64,000 nucleotides of DNA from Edaphochlamys debaryana (GCA_016858145.1 JAEHOE010000054.1:671708-735707), one strand, 5' to 3'. Counted from the first letter of the stretch, positions 32,833 through 45,700 are shown. Translations and numbers: made by a program. The notes: a model not told the origin generated them from the letters alone.

Positions 32833-35615
32833 ATGGCCACCGTTGAGGAGAAGAAGGAGATTATTAAGAATGCCATCCGCGGCATTCCTGACTTCCCGCA
32901 CAAGGGAATTCTGTTTTGGGATGTGACGACCATCATGCTGAACCACAAGGCCTTCCAGTACACGATTGACCTGTTCGCTGAGGAGTACAAGGACCAGAAG
33001 ATCGACGTCATTGCTGGTGCGCAGTCACAGCTCGTGCCTTGAGCTGGCGAGCGAGGACCGCCGCCAATCGCATTTCACCTCTGCCATCGCTGCAGGCTTC
33101 GAGGCTCGCGGGCTAATCTTCGGTGCGCCGCTGGCGCTGGCGCTCGGGGCTGCCTTCGTGCCGCTGCGCAAGCCGGGCAAGCTGCCGGGTGAGACCTTGG
33201 CGCTTGTGCGGGCCCGGGGGGGTTGGGTTTCGACGGCACGCACGCTGTAGTGGGCTGCCGTAGGCGCAACGCCTGTGGGACGGCGGGACGGACCCCTGTG
33301 CCCCCAATGCGTCTCGTGACTTGATACGTGGTACTCAGCTGCGGTTGTTCACTGTGGATGCATGGAAGGCTCCCGTGCCTTGAACCAACGCCCTCTTCTT
33401 GCTTGCCAGCAACCTTCCCCATTATGTTGCATCCATGCCCTGCCCCACACCCCGCACCCCTGTTTCGTTGCCGCCCACCAGGTGAGAAGATCAGCGAGGA
33501 GTACAAGACCGAGTACTCCACGGACAAGATCGAGATGCACGTGGGCGCCATCCAGCCGGGGCAACGCGTGGTGCTGGTGAGTCATGGCCCGGGACTTTGG
33601 GAGCAGCAGGGGAAAGACGCTGACCATGGAAGGGCTGGAGCACGTTCTCAGGAAGACACGCCTTTGAGATCGCCCAAGAAGGGCACGGGTCTGGAACCAG
33701 GAGAGGCATGGAGGGACGGCAGCACTGCTTCAGGTGCAGAGGCTGCCTTCTGCTGTGCGCCTGCGCACTGTGGACCATCAGAAGCGGTCGGCGAAGTGGC
33801 ATGGGGGCGAAGCTGGGTCGGAAGGAGCACCTGCGTCGGCTGCGTGTCTGCTGCACTGCCCCCGTTGCTGCGGGTATCAGCAGCGGGCCAGCGTAGTGGC
33901 ATGGGCTCGAGCTGACGCTGAAAGGGGCACTCGCACCCATTGCGGGTCTATGGGCGTGACTGATGTCTAGGAGCTCCACTCCCTCCGCTGATACGGATGC
34001 AACGAGAATGGGCCCTGGGGTGGGCTCGAGCCTGACTGCGGGGCCGAAGATCAGTGTTGCTATCTTAGTCGATTAGTCGTCTCGGAGTCGACTGAAATCG
34101 ACTAGCAATCCTGATGTGGCGTGGTTAGTCGACGGTTTTGCCGACTCTTGCGTCTTCAGCCGGGGAACAGGCGTTCCATACAAAACGACTACCGTTTCGC
34201 TGGACGTTATGTTAGTCGACAGGGATGGGGGCAACGCAGGGGTGGAAGACATCAACGCAGGGGGCGGGCGGGGAGAGAGGGGTTGGGGCGTGTCCCCCGC
34301 GTCTCAGGGCAAGGAGCGAGAGGGGGCGTGTAGGGAACGCAAGGGCAGTGAGGGGGCAACGCAGGGGGCGGGCGGGGAGCGACGACGTGCCCGTATCTGG
34401 GACGAGCTTGCTGTGTTACCGGTACGCTTTCGGCTCGGCGCCCAGGCCCGGGGCCGGCCGGAGGACTACGGGGGGTGGCGCAGCCGACTGAGTCGACTCC
34501 GCAAAAACGACTCTCTCGACGGGTCAGTCGACTCCGCTCCAGGAAGATAGCAACACTGCCGAAGATAGTCGCCAAAATTACAACTTGCCAGCCAAATGTT
34601 AGCTGATTTGGGGTCCACCACTGTTAGCCACTTCGTCCAGCGGGCAGCGCCTGGCCCCGCTCACACCAGCTGCGGTCAAAGAGACGCTCCGCACAGTTCT
34701 TTCTCTACCCCTTCCCGAAGACCCCCATGTGCCGCCAATCACCGCTATCTATGCCCAGCCTAGCGAACGCCCCCCACCTCGTCTCGCTCCTCCCCCTCCT
34801 CCCGGCCCCTGTCAGGTGGACGACCTCATCGCCACCGGCGGCACCCTGGCTGCCGGCATCAACCTCGTCAGTGAGTGGGGGCTTCCCGGGGCCCTTGACC
34901 CTCCGATACTCAGTCACTGGCCACACCGCTAGCAGGGGCCTGCACCCCGCAAACAACACCGCCAGCCGCCTCGCAACTTGCCAGACACGGAGCAGCCCAG
35001 CCAGAACTCCTGCTTGCCAGGCAGCACCACGCCCCCATGGCGGCACGACGTAGCAGCCATTCCATGCTCAGAGCTCGGCCATATGCTCAGCCGCGTTCTC
35101 ACCACGCACAGCGACGGGCCCCGCAGCTATGGCCAAGACTGGTGCGGCGGGTGGCGCTCAAGCTCCATTTCCGCCGCCCAAGCCGTTCCGTCCTGGGCCC
35201 CTGCGCACCCAGCACCAGCGGGGCCGCAGCCCCCTCCCGTGGCGCCTCCACGCGTCTGCTGCTCCGCCCGTGGACGGGCGGCATCACGGGGCGCGGAACG
35301 GCGACCAGCTCTGCCCCCAGCCCCTCGCCTGAGACCGCAGCAGCTCCAGCTCCAGCCTTGCGGCTCGCCACGCATCCGCGCCGCACAGCCGCCCCACTCC
35401 TGTCAAGCGACTCCAGTCGCTCCTTCCGCTGTGGCATGTGCTGACGCTGCCACCGCCGCCCTCCCCCGTGCGCCCCCCTCCGTGTCGCTTCCACAGAGAA
35501 GGCGGGCGGCGAGGTGGTGGAGGCGGCCTGCGTCATCGAGCTGCCCTTCCTCAAGGGCCGCGACAAGATTGCCGGCACCAAGCTGTTCGTGCTCGTCGAG
35601 AAGGAGGGCCTCTGA
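32833..35615 (+). CDS. APRT: Adenine phosphoribosyltransferase
   Basis: APRT converts adenine and PRPP to AMP in purine salvage, usually in the cytosol. Exon 1 (32833-33016) reads [20 protein letters not shown] then [20 protein letters not shown]. Exon 2 (33096-33188) reads [20 protein letters not shown] then [11 protein letters not shown]. Exon 3 (about 33481-33575) gives [20 protein letters not shown]. Exon 4 (34816-34870) gives [18 protein letters not shown], the PRPP-binding loop. Exon 5 encodes [20 protein letters not shown] and ends [11 protein letters not shown] at 35613-35615. Total length is about 183 residues, the usual length, and phases agree. No targeting peptide is visible. Intron 3 contains a hAT-type MITE. 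The gene converges on EFCAB10, 155 bp away. Confidence 0.97.
34052..34558. mobile_element. Non-autonomous hAT-type transposon (MITE), 507 bp, with 8-bp target duplication
   Basis: The element starts CAGTGTTGCTATCTT and ends with its exact reverse complement AAGATAGCAACACTG, a 15-bp terminal inverted repeat of hAT type (CAGTG start). It is flanked by a perfect 8-bp direct repeat CCGAAGAT (34044-34051 and 34559-34566), the hAT target duplication length. Several AGTCGACT-like motifs sit near both ends, as expected of subterminal transposase-binding sites. There is no transposase coding capacity. It lies in APRT intron 3, so it would normally be spliced out. Confidence 0.93.
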
Positions 35616-35770
35616 GCACATTAGCCGTGGCGCCGATGGAAGTGCACCGCTCATGCGGAGGAAGGGCGGAGGGCTGGAACAGTGCTGGCAGAGGCGACGG
35701 AGTAGGGGCTGGGTTGGGAGCAGGGGGTTGCAGGGGCTGGGGGCCGCAGCTGAAGCCTTTGTAGCCCCAG

Positions 35771-36244
35771 CTATTGTTGCCGGTAGGGGCTGGCACGTGT
35801 TAGTGCTTCAGACATGGCGCTGACGAACTGCTCCTTTGTGAGCTTGGCGGTCGGGGCGACGCCGACCTCCTTGAGGTCAGCGGAGGGCCCCAGGATGACT
35901 TGCAACGCGCGTGTCGCCTGCTCAGCGGTCACCACGCCGCGTTTCGTGATATCGAACATGCCGAACATCGTGTCCAGGTCCTGTTCATTGATTAGGCTGG
36001 TCGTGCCCGCGACCTTCGCGTTCTCGAGGAACTTGACAATGTGCGCCTTCGGGTCCTCCGGCTTGTAGAAGAGCAGGTCCGCAGTGATAGCCTGCATCCC
36101 AAGAGCGCCACTTGTCAGCTTGAGAGACGGTCTCGGGACGCGCTCAGCCATCCCGCGGCACACATGGCGCCGGCTCACCTCGAACAGCTGCGGTATTTTA
36201 TTCCCTTCTAGATAGTTCTCTACTTTGACTCTAGGGTCCTCCAT
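35771..36244 (-). CDS. EFCAB10: EFCAB10-like protein (RIIa-like N-terminus plus EF-hand region)
   Basis: Two exons. Exon 1 (36244 to about 36179) reads MEDPRVKVENYLEGNKIPQL, the RIIa/DPY-30-like dimerisation-docking helix. Exon 2 reads ADLLFYKPEDPKAHIVKFLE, then DLDTMFGMFDITKRGVVTAE and QATRALQVILG, ending EALTRASPYRQQ at 35771. The order and spacing match animal EFCAB10 (YLEKHKI, LLFFRPEKPKEYLI, MFEMMDSSGKGYI). The EF-hand loop FDITKRGVVTAEQ lacks several canonical acidic ligands, so calcium binding is doubtful. Homologues are associated with cilia and flagella, so a flagellar role is inferred. Length is about 135 residues. Confidence 0.85.
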   Translation of the reverse strand: MEDPRVKVENYLEGNKIPQLFEVSRRHVCRGMAERVPRPSLKLTSGALGMQAITADLLFYKPEDPKAHIVKFLENAKVAGTTSLINEQDLDTMFGMFDITKRGVVTAEQATRALQVILGPSADLKEVGVAPTAKLTKEQFVSAMSEALTRASPYRQQ

Positions 36245-36943
36245 TGTTTGCGACCAGAAAGAAGCGGCAAAGACCTTTGTGGATTGGTGCTAGTAAAAGC
36301 TTCTTCGAGGCGTGCAGGCCTGGCGACAGGAGTTGTAAGTCTATGAAGGGCAGGCAGCGATATGCTTGGCTGCTAAGGGCGATGGCGCCTTCCAACAGTG
36401 CAGGCCCCAAGTGTGCATGCAGTTGTACGGCAGTACGGCAATGGAAGGAGCCGGGCACGAGGGGAGACGATGACTCCGACGGGCACATAAGTAGCAAACC
36501 ATGTTACAGGCCCAGGCCCAACGTGGGCGTCGGCGCCTACCGTCCCTCGGAGCCCAGAGCACACCTCCCAACGGGACCTCCACGCCCTTCCATATGCCCT
36601 CCCCTGGAACCCCGCTTGTCCACAACTGCTTCCTGGGGCTAATGCCCTCCCTCAGTGAGCACATGCGCCTTGTCTACAGTACAAGCCTCCTCGCAGAACC
36701 CCTCCTCGCATGCCGGCCCCCAGCACCCTCCCCCCGTGTGGCCCCTCCATACGCTGACCCCGTCCGCCCCTCGCGCCTTCAGACCCAGGGCAGCAGGCTT
36801 AACTGGCATCCTCCCTCGCGCCCCGTACCCACACCGCTGTACACAGCCCGCGTGCTGCGACGCCGCGCTCCCTCAGACCCCCCTCTCCGCCCCCATCGCC
36901 CCCTCCGCCTCCACCTCACAACCCCCGCCCCCTCTGCGCTCGC

Positions 36944-39340
36944 TCAGTCGCGCTCCGAGATGATGGTGAGGTACTGCTCCACCTCCTCCGCCGGCAGCAC
37001 GCGGAAGGAGCGGTCGTTGCCCTCGGGCCCGTCGCGCACCACCCCCACCTCCAGGTCGCTGGCCTTGAACTCCTCGCTCAGCACGCCCTGGCGGAGAGAC
37101 AGCCGGGAAGCACGTGGGGGTCAGCTGACGCAGCAGCACGTAGAGGCCCTCTGGGCCGCCCTGGACCGCACGCTGGGTCGGTGCATCACTCCCAGCTCTT
37201 AGGGCCTACGCTGCCGCCCTTCACTGCGCTGCTACCTAGCCCCCAACCCTCCGAGGGCTATTCCACAGCAACTACCCGGGAGCGGCCCCCCCCCCCAACA
37301 CGCCCCCACCTGCAGCGCGGCGATGGCCGTGGTGACCGTGTCGTCGTACGACAGCTGCGGGTTGCCCTTGAGCTTCTTCTCCAGCAGGTTGTGCGCCTCC
37401 GTCTCCTTGGAGCCCACGGCGGTGGCCTGGGGGGGGGGCGGTGCGAAAGGGGGGGAATTGTGAAGGAGTGGTGGGCTGGAGGTGTCGAAGGGTACGTGCT
37501 GGCGAAGGGTGCCCTCTGGTGCCCCGCTGCCTGCATCCACGCTGGGCACCTAGCCTGCCTCATCTGGCACTCCAAAGGGCTGGGCAGGGAAGAGGGCGGC
37601 GAAGGGTGCACCGCAGAGCGGCCGGCCGCTCAGGCTGTCCGGCTCGGCGTCTCTCTGCCCGGCCCGCGCTCCAAGACAGGCTGGATGCGCCCCAGACCAC
37701 ATTTCTAAACAGGCCCCCTCTCGCAGCCCGCCTGGCCTCAACTCAACCGACGATCCCACCGCACGAGCCCCACATGCCCGCTGCGCCGCGCGTTCCCCTC
37801 GACAGCGCACGCACACGCTCCCCGAGGCCCTGCGGCCGCAGGAGCCGTCACGGCCACGGCCGGGAGACACGACGAGCATTGCACATGCTACAACCTGTTC
37901 CAGCCGCCGCTCCCCGTCGAAACCGAAATTCCTGTGCCCCTCCCTCCATGTGCCGCCCTCCCCCTCACCTTGTACCCCACGTAGTAGCCCGCGGGGTCCA
38001 CCTTGAACAGCTGCGGCCCGCGCTCCTCGTCAATGCCGATCAGCATCGACACCACGCCCAGCGGCCGCATGTAGGCGTGCTGGGGGAGGAAAGAGCGAGA
38101 GGGCCAGGGTGCAGGGTGGGGTCAGCCGGGTGCAGCAGAGCCGCGGCCGCGAATATGTGTGTGCGTGAGGGCAGGAGGAGGTGCTGGGCTACGAGGCGGC
38201 CACAGAAGCTGGTAGAGGGTTGCCCAACTGGCGGAGCCGGACTGGTGAAGGCCTGCGCGTGAGACCTGCCTAGTAGCGACCTGGCCCACCGGGGCTTGGG
38301 CTCCACCCTGACCACCCCAACGCGAAGGGAGGCTGGCCCTGTCGAAAGCCTGCTGACACCCAGCTCGAGGCGCCCAGCGGTCCTTGAGCGGACCCCACCT
38401 TCCAGCCGATCCTCAGCCGCCATCCCTTTCCAGGTGCGAAGCGTACTGGCCTCAACCCCTCTGCTTGGCGTCCGTCCGTTCATCCCAGCACCACGCCGCT
38501 CGGCCGTCAGCTCCCACCCGCGGCAGGACCCTCTGACAGCAGCGACACCACAGCCCCCCGGATGGCACCAGCGTCGTGTGTACGGCTCGCCGCACCTGCG
38601 TGTACACCTGGGCCTTGTCGGCCAGCACCTTCGCCAGGAAGTCCACCGGCACCTCGTAGCCGTACTTGAAGCGGAAGTCGGCCGCCTGCTGCCGAGCCTG
38701 CTGCACAATGGCTCGCGTGTCCGCTGTTGCGCAAGCAGGGTGTTGCAGGATACGGCACGGGGGCAGGAACGGGAGGGGAGATTATGGAAGGGGCAAGGGT
38801 AGCGCGGGAGGGTCGAGGGCGTAGGGGCACGTCGTGGGGCCTCTCGAGAGCCCACCCAACCCCACCTGGCAGGCCCGTCACAAGCATGCCCACGTATTTC
38901 GTGATCTTGAATAGCCGCGTAACGCTGGTCGGGTCTATGAGCTTGTCCTGCGGGCAAGAAGGAGTCGGGAGATCTGTGCATCTGCCCGGCCCTGCGCAGC
39001 AGTGGTCTCTCGAAAGCCGCTGCACGAGCAGTAGCAATGTATGCGCATCCGCGGCCCTCGCAAGGCTCACCTGCACCTTCTTTTGCGTCACAAAGACGAC
39101 CGAGTCCTTGCCGCGCACCGCAATGCTTGTCACGCCCACTGCCTTTACCGCCTTGAATGCATACTCTGAGGATGCACGCGAGCGGGCCGCGAGTTAGCGC
39201 CAGACTGCTCCTCGTAAGCGCGGGATCCATGGCGCCCGCGCACTCCCAGGTTCGCTGCGTGGCTCACCGACTTGGAACAACCTCCCCTCTGGACTAAAGA
39301 TGGTAATGTGCCGGTCATAGCCGGAGCCTCCTCTCGACAT
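36944..39340 (-). CDS. PSMA6: 20S proteasome subunit alpha-6 type (PSMA6/PAA)
   Basis: This is an alpha-ring subunit of the 20S proteasome core. The ATG at 39340 opens [19 protein letters not shown], the N-terminal gate motif, followed by RLFQV. Further exons give [20 protein letters not shown] then [47 protein letters not shown] and [40 protein letters not shown] then [32 protein letters not shown]; and [20 protein letters not shown], ending YLTIISERD at 36944. Seven exons give about 246 residues, the family length. GYDRHIT, MRPLG and DPAGYY are PSMA6 hallmarks. It is divergent from the kinase gene starting at 39731. Confidence 0.97.
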
Positions 39341-39730
39341 GTCTACCAGAAATGTGTATGTGCGAGCAGGCTTCCTTGGCGAGCTGCTATGGGGTAGTGG
39401 TTGATGTGAGGCAGCTAGTATAATGGTTGCTTGAACCCTGCTCCCACTGAGAGCGAACATGGTGTCGACCGCATTGAGGGGGCCAGCCTCAGAGCTCCAC
39501 AGAGCTTACTCCTTGTATTATTCCTCTCGTTGCACAATTAACTTTAGCAAGACCACCGCTGAATCCCTTTCGTCTGTGCTGCTCACTGCGCCAGGGCGCA
39601 AACTTGCAAGCCCCCACCAAACCGAGTGCTTGTCAGGCAGCGCAAGGGCGGCTTCAAGGGCTGGGCGCGCTGATGGAGGGGGGCACGCGCCCCCAAGCGT
39701 GCGCCCTGCGGCCCTAGCGTATAGGCGACC
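39341..39730. promoter_or_regulatory. Shared divergent promoter region between PSMA6 and the kinase gene
   Basis: Start codons on opposite strands are separated by 390 bp. The middle (39480-39600) is noticeably richer in A and T than the coding flanks. No specific factor site is claimed. Confidence 0.6.
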
Positions 39731-42700
39731 ATGGGGAACTGCTGCTCGGCGCCCCAAACCAGGGACGAGGAGGATGATCACGGCGAGCAGCCCATTGACA
39801 TGTGAGGCTGCAAGCTAGTCCTGCTGCTCGACAACGACCGCGCTGATGGTGCGCTTCTTGCCCTGCAGCCACTTTTCCAACACCTCTGTGGATGGAGACG
39901 CACGGCAGACTGGCCCCTCTGCTCGACCTTCGCGGGCAGCGAGGGCCAGTGGCGAAACAGGAGGGCCGCTGGCCTTCGGAGGCAGATACGGTAGGCAGCA
40001 CAGGTTCGGACGTCGCTTTGCACCGCTCCAAGCTGACGTAGCGCTCTTCCCCAGGGTCTTCTCGTGGAGTGCCCTCGCCCTCGCTTTCGTCCGTGTCTCT
40101 GGTGCCGGTCGCGCGAACCGGCAGCTATGATGTGCGCGTCGCGTCCCGAACACGGCAGAATGGCGGGGATGGCGTGATTGAGACGTCACGCCTGGTGGTG
40201 GATCACCTGAAGGTGGGAGCCCACCTGCCGCGCGTGTCGGCGGGTTTTGGTACTACATATGAACTGAACGTTTCGGCCGTCGCGCAGGGCAACGTCTTTA
40301 TCAACCAGTATCTCATCATCAAAGACCTCGGGAAGGGTGCTCACGGCACGGTGAAGCTGGTATACAACACGCAGGACGACCTGTTGTACGCTATGAAGGT
40401 GCGTGCGGCACGCCCCGCCCCCCCCCCCCCCCCATCCTCCTGTGCTTGGCACGCCCACCCGGCCAGCCTCAATCCCTTTGCCGCCCTACCTGAGCACGGC
40501 CTGACCTTGCGTGTCGGACTGCAGGTCATCCACAAGCGGCGGATGCGGCGGCAGTCGTACCTAGCGGAGCCCCGGGCTGTGGCGAACATGATGCGAAACG
40601 TGGGCATGTCTCCGCTCTCTCAGAGCCAGACCGAGGGGCACCGGGGCGGGCCCAGCCCCCTGACCAGCCCCCGCGCCCCCAACGGCATGACGGTGGGCAG
40701 CCGGGCTGGGCGTGAGGAAAGGAGTGGAAGGAATGGGCGAGGCTTGGAGGGTTTGGGATACAGTCAGCGGTTGGGGTTGCGGCTGTGCCTACGACGGGAG
40801 CAGTCTACGGCTCAGCACATTTCAATAAAGCAGCTGTGCAAGCAAGGAGTGTCGTGCGTAGAAGCGCCAAGGTTACTGTTGTGCCGGATGGAGAGGTCCA
40901 CATGGCGCATCCAAACGCAACGGCATGCCTGGCTCGCTTCGCTCGTTCCCGGCGCCGCATCACCGCCTGTACTTGTGGTAGCAGCTGCCTGGGCCGCCCC
41001 GGCCGTGCTTTGAGGGGCGTTCTTGCCGTGCTGTGCTGGCCTTGCGGGTCCTCCCGTCCCTGCGTTCACCCTCCTCTCTGCCGTGTCCTCGCCCGGCCTG
41101 CCCCTCCCCCTTCAGGACGAGTACAGCAACGAGATTGCTGTGATGAAGGAGCTGGACCACCCCAACGTGGTGAAGCTGTACGAGGTCATTCACGACCCCT
41201 CCAACAACAAGCTGCTCATGATCATGGAGTACGTGGAGGGCGGCTGCGTGCTGGCGGGGAGCAGCCCCACGCAGAAGGTGCGGAGCGAGGGGTGGGGGGA
41301 TGGGGGAGGGAGGCGGGCTGGAGGCTGGGCTGGCTGGCCGGGTTCGCGGGCGGATTGGGCTCGCGTCAGGCACAAAGGTCTCGGCGAGACTGGCAGAGAG
41401 AGAGAGAGCGGTAGGACCCCCTGTCTGGCCAAGCGCAGCTCAGGCGCGGCATGCCGAGCTCGGCAGGTCCCTGCCCAGGCAGCCGCAGGAGGCCAGCAGC
41501 ACGCGGCTGGTGTCTCGGCGGCTGGAGCCAGGACTGTGAGGCTGGCACAGGCGATGGGTGGACGCCGCTGCGGGGTCGCCATTGGAGCGCGGATGCCGGC
41601 AGGAGCCAGAGCTCAGCCGGCTGGGACTTGGACTACGCAGCGGCAGCTGCACCGGACACAATGCTTATGGGGAGTGGACGCCTCGCCACATGCAGCTCCT
41701 ACGGGTGCCCTTGTCGGAGGACAGGCTCTTGTGCGGTCTCCGTTGCTGTGTCAGCAGCAGCGGGGGCTCGAGGGCTGAGGCTTGAAACCAGTTCTGCAGC
41801 GGGTTCGTGCCGCATGCTGCTACCGTGTGGGAGGGCGGCCTGTTCGATCAGGGGTTGAGGCAGCCCAGTGACATCGATACCACCGCCCGCAGATCCCCAT
41901 CCCCGAGTCGACCGCGGTGAAGTACTTCCGTGATGTGGTGAAGGGCCTGGAGTACCTGCACTTCAACAGGCGAGCACGGGTCATCCGCCGGCGGGCGGCT
42001 GGTGGTGGGAGCTGTGGCGGTTGAAAGAGCTAGGCCGAAGGGGCCGAGAGCGGCCAAAGCCCTGGGAGGTAGCCGGCCGGGGGTGCTGCAAGTCCATCTC
42101 GCTAAGCGCTCCCAGGAGGCGCCCGCCGCTGGCCAAGCAGCCACTGAGGCCTGCGTGCGGTGCTGGTGCTGGTGTTGGCGCGCAGGATTGTGCACGGCGA
42201 CCTGAAGCCGGACAACCTGCTGATGAGCAGCAGCGGCAAGGTCAAGATCAGCGACTTCGGGTCGGCGCGGTTCTGCGAGAAGTCAGACATGATCTTCGCC
42301 ACGGCCGGAACGCCCATGTTCATGGCGCCGGAGATGTGCCAGGGTGGGTGCGCCGGGGTGTGCAAGCGTCCCGGGTTTGCGACGTTGGAGCGGCCCTTGG
42401 GCCGGGATGGGTGGGCGGGCAGGGCCGACCCACATCGCCGCCTGCCCAGCTGGGACGTGCTTGCTCGTCTACGCTTGGACTGCGGCCTCTTGACGCTCCT
42501 GCCCGCCCCTGCCCGCCTGCCCCGCTGCCTGCCCCCTTTCCGCAGGCAAGCAGTTCAACGGCTTCCCGGGCGACATCTGGGCGCTGGGCATCTGCCTGTT
42601 CATGTTTGTGTTCGGCAAGCCGCCCTTCCTGGGCGCCACCACCTACCAGATCTACGAGGCCATCCAGCACGGGGAGCTGGAGTTCCCGCCGGAGACGCCA

Positions 42701-45700
42701 GCGTCGGGGGAGCTCAAGGTGGGGCGGCTGGGGGCGGCCGGGGTGACCAGGGGAGCAGGCTGTGCGCGCGGGGGCAACGGGGAGAGCGGAGCAGCAAAGG
42801 GCTTGAAAAGGAGCATGCAGGGCCTGGCATGCGGTAGCAGTAAGCTTACTTGCCTTGTGCTCTTCCGCTTCTCCTCTCCCGTGCCCGTTCTTCGCAGGAC
42901 CTGCTGAGCCAGCTGCTGTGCAAGGACCCGGGCGGGCGGCTGAGCCTGGAGGAGATCCCCACGCACCCCTGGGTCACGCGCGGCGGCGCGCTGCCGGTGC
43001 TGCAGACCTCCAACGAGCGAGCCATCCAGCGCGTGTTCGAGGCCATGCGGAAGCGCAACGGTGGGGACGCAGCGGGCAGCGGGGCGCCAGCGGCGCGGCG
43101 CCACGGGGGATGGGGCATGCACCCCGGCTGACGGGTTACAGCAAGAGGAATCCCGGCGGACGGCTATGGGTGGCCAACAGCAGGCCGGTAGAGGGAGCAC
43201 ACGGGGACAGCACCACTGGAGCTGACGCCATGCGGGGCGGAATGCAGCCTCGCTCTTCCTGCACGGTCCCCAGCCTAGCCCAGGTTAGCCCTCTCTTGAC
43301 CTCGTCGCCCCAGCCTCTGCGCGCTCGCACCTCAACGCTCGCTTCCCCCTGCGCTTTCCCCCTGCGTCGCCTCAGAGTCCGGCGCCAAGCGGCCGCAGCC
43401 GTCCACGGTGCCGCTGGCCGCTCCGCCCGAGCCGGTGGACATGCGCAAGCTGGTGCCGGACGCGGAGGTGCGGACCTTCCAGGACGGAGAGGTCATCATC
43501 GCGTGAGTGGGCGGGGGAGCGGGCGGGGGCGGGGGCCCGTGGGGCCGAGTTGTGTGTGCAGAACTGCATGTGTGGGTCCTGCCGGGCTGCCGTCCTCTCG
43601 AGCGCTGTTCAAGGCCGCCCCCTTGCCCTCGCGCCCGCGTGCTCCTCCGCCCGCAGTCAGGGGCAGGTGCCGGAGGGCCTCTACTACGTGCAGGTGGGCC
43701 GCGGAAGGCATGAGGGGCGGCGGCTGTAGGGCAGCCTTCCGTCCAGCGGTCCCTGCTCGTCCGGGGTTAATCTGGATGCAGGGGTCCGGAGGCTGGGCGG
43801 CTGGAGGCGCCAGCATCCTCAGCCTTCTCACCCTGTCCGCTTGCCTCCGAATTCCCTGCGCCCTCTGCCCTCGGCTCCCCGGCTGACTAAAACACCACTG
43901 GCGCCTCCCCACCTTTCCGCTCCCCCCCCCCAGGACGGCTACGTGGACCTGCTGCTGATGCCCTCGGAGAAGAAGCTGGTGGCGGACGAGGACTTTGCGG
44001 ACGCCATCGACGATGAGGAGGACGAGGACGACGAGGCCGTGGTCACAGCCACGGCCAACGTGCTCGACTGCAGGAGGTGCGGGGGGCACGGGACAGGCAC
44101 ATGGGCGCTACCGTAGAGGAGGGCGGCGGGTGGGCAGCGGCTGTAGCCGTGGAAGCGGCTTGCGGCATGGGTGCGGTGTCAGCACCCGGTCGCGATGCCT
44201 AATAGGGTGTTGCGTGTCCTGCACTGAGCGGTGCTGCTCGGCGTGCCCTTCCACTGCCCACGTTCAGGAGCCCCGGCAGCGCCACGGGCGGGGAGGGCGA
44301 GGACGAGGACGACGACGAGGATGAGGACGAGGACGAGGGGGACGGGCAGGGCGGCGACGAGGAGGCGCCCGGCACGCCCGGCCGCTCCCGGGCCAAGGCC
44401 AAGCGCGTGGACGACTTCATGGCCCTGTTTGGGTCGCGGCTGTCGGACCGGTGGGTGGCGTGGCGCAAGGGTGGTGGCAGCTGGCCTCGGCGGGGTGATG
44501 CCGCGGGTTGGGTCCGGGCAGGCGGCTGGGTGGGCTGGGCTGCGCAGGGAGGGCAAGGAGCGCAGGGAAGGCGGAAGGAGAGGATCGGTAGGAAAGCGGG
44601 GGCTGGCAGATTGAGGTGGGGGTTGCCGCGCTTGGGGTGGCTTGGGTGGGGTTTTGCGGGGCTGGGTACCCGTGCTCACCCCAATACTCTTGACGTGCAG
44701 GGTCTCGCCTCTGGGCTCGAGCCCGGGCGGCAGCACGCCCCGCGGCCACTCAATCGCGGTCACGCCCCGGCACGGCTCGCAGACCCTAGCGCCGCGGCAC
44801 CCGTCGACCACGCTCGCGCCGCGGTACGGCAGCCAGACCCTCGCCGTACGGCACATGAGTCACCTTCACGGCCACCACGGCGACGGGCCCATGCGGTCCC
44901 AGGCCTCCGCCTCGCAGCCCCTGCCGGCCGCCCTCCAGTACCACCACTCCTCCCCCGCGCCGCTCAAGGCCCGCGCGGGCCTGGGCCTGGGCATTGGCGG
45001 CCCGGGCACGCCCCACCAGTACTCCCACAGCGGCGGCGCGCACAGCTCCTCGGGTCGTGCGGGCAGCCACCTCAGCCGCTCGCCCTCGCACGGCGTCGCG
45101 GCGGGCGCCGCCTCGCTCACGCCCCGCCAGGCCTCCGTCACCGCCTCCCCGCGCCACGGCACCAGCCCGCTCGCACCCCCCAGCGGCTCCCTCCCAAACC
45201 CACCGCCTGCCAGCTCGCTCGTCACGCAGGCCTCCCTCAACGCCGTCGTCTCGCGCCTCTCCCTGAACGGCGGCGGCGTGCAGATGCGCGTCCCCTCCCA
45301 CAGCAGCGGCGCTTCCGCCCTGGGCGTCACGAGCCTGGCCGTGCCCGGCAACGCCATGGTCTCCTCGCCCTCGCCGCTGGGGCTCTCGTGCAGCCTGGCC
45401 GCGGATGCTGACGTGGCGAACGAGCCGGAGGAGGGTGCAGACGCGGAGACGCTCGAGGACGAGGTGTCGATGCGGGAGCCCACCGACCCGTCGTCGGGGC
45501 CTCCCGTGGGGCCTGGAGGCAGCCCCGGGATAGACCTGCTGCGGCCCTCGGCCTCGGCGCGAGACCCCGCGCAGAGCCCCTTCCTGGTGCCCTCGCCGCC
45601 CCACACCTCGCCCACCGCCAGTCGGCGGCACCTGACGCAGGAGCCCAGCTTCAACCCCAGGCTGCAGAGGTGCGGGAAGGGGCGGCGCGGGGGGACGTGC

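Noticed and set aside
41023..41778. Long plus-strand frame continuing past kinase exon 5
   Set aside because: The homologous kinase segment ends at a GTGCGG donor at 41277, and the next kinase motif resumes at 41894. The continuation is intron.
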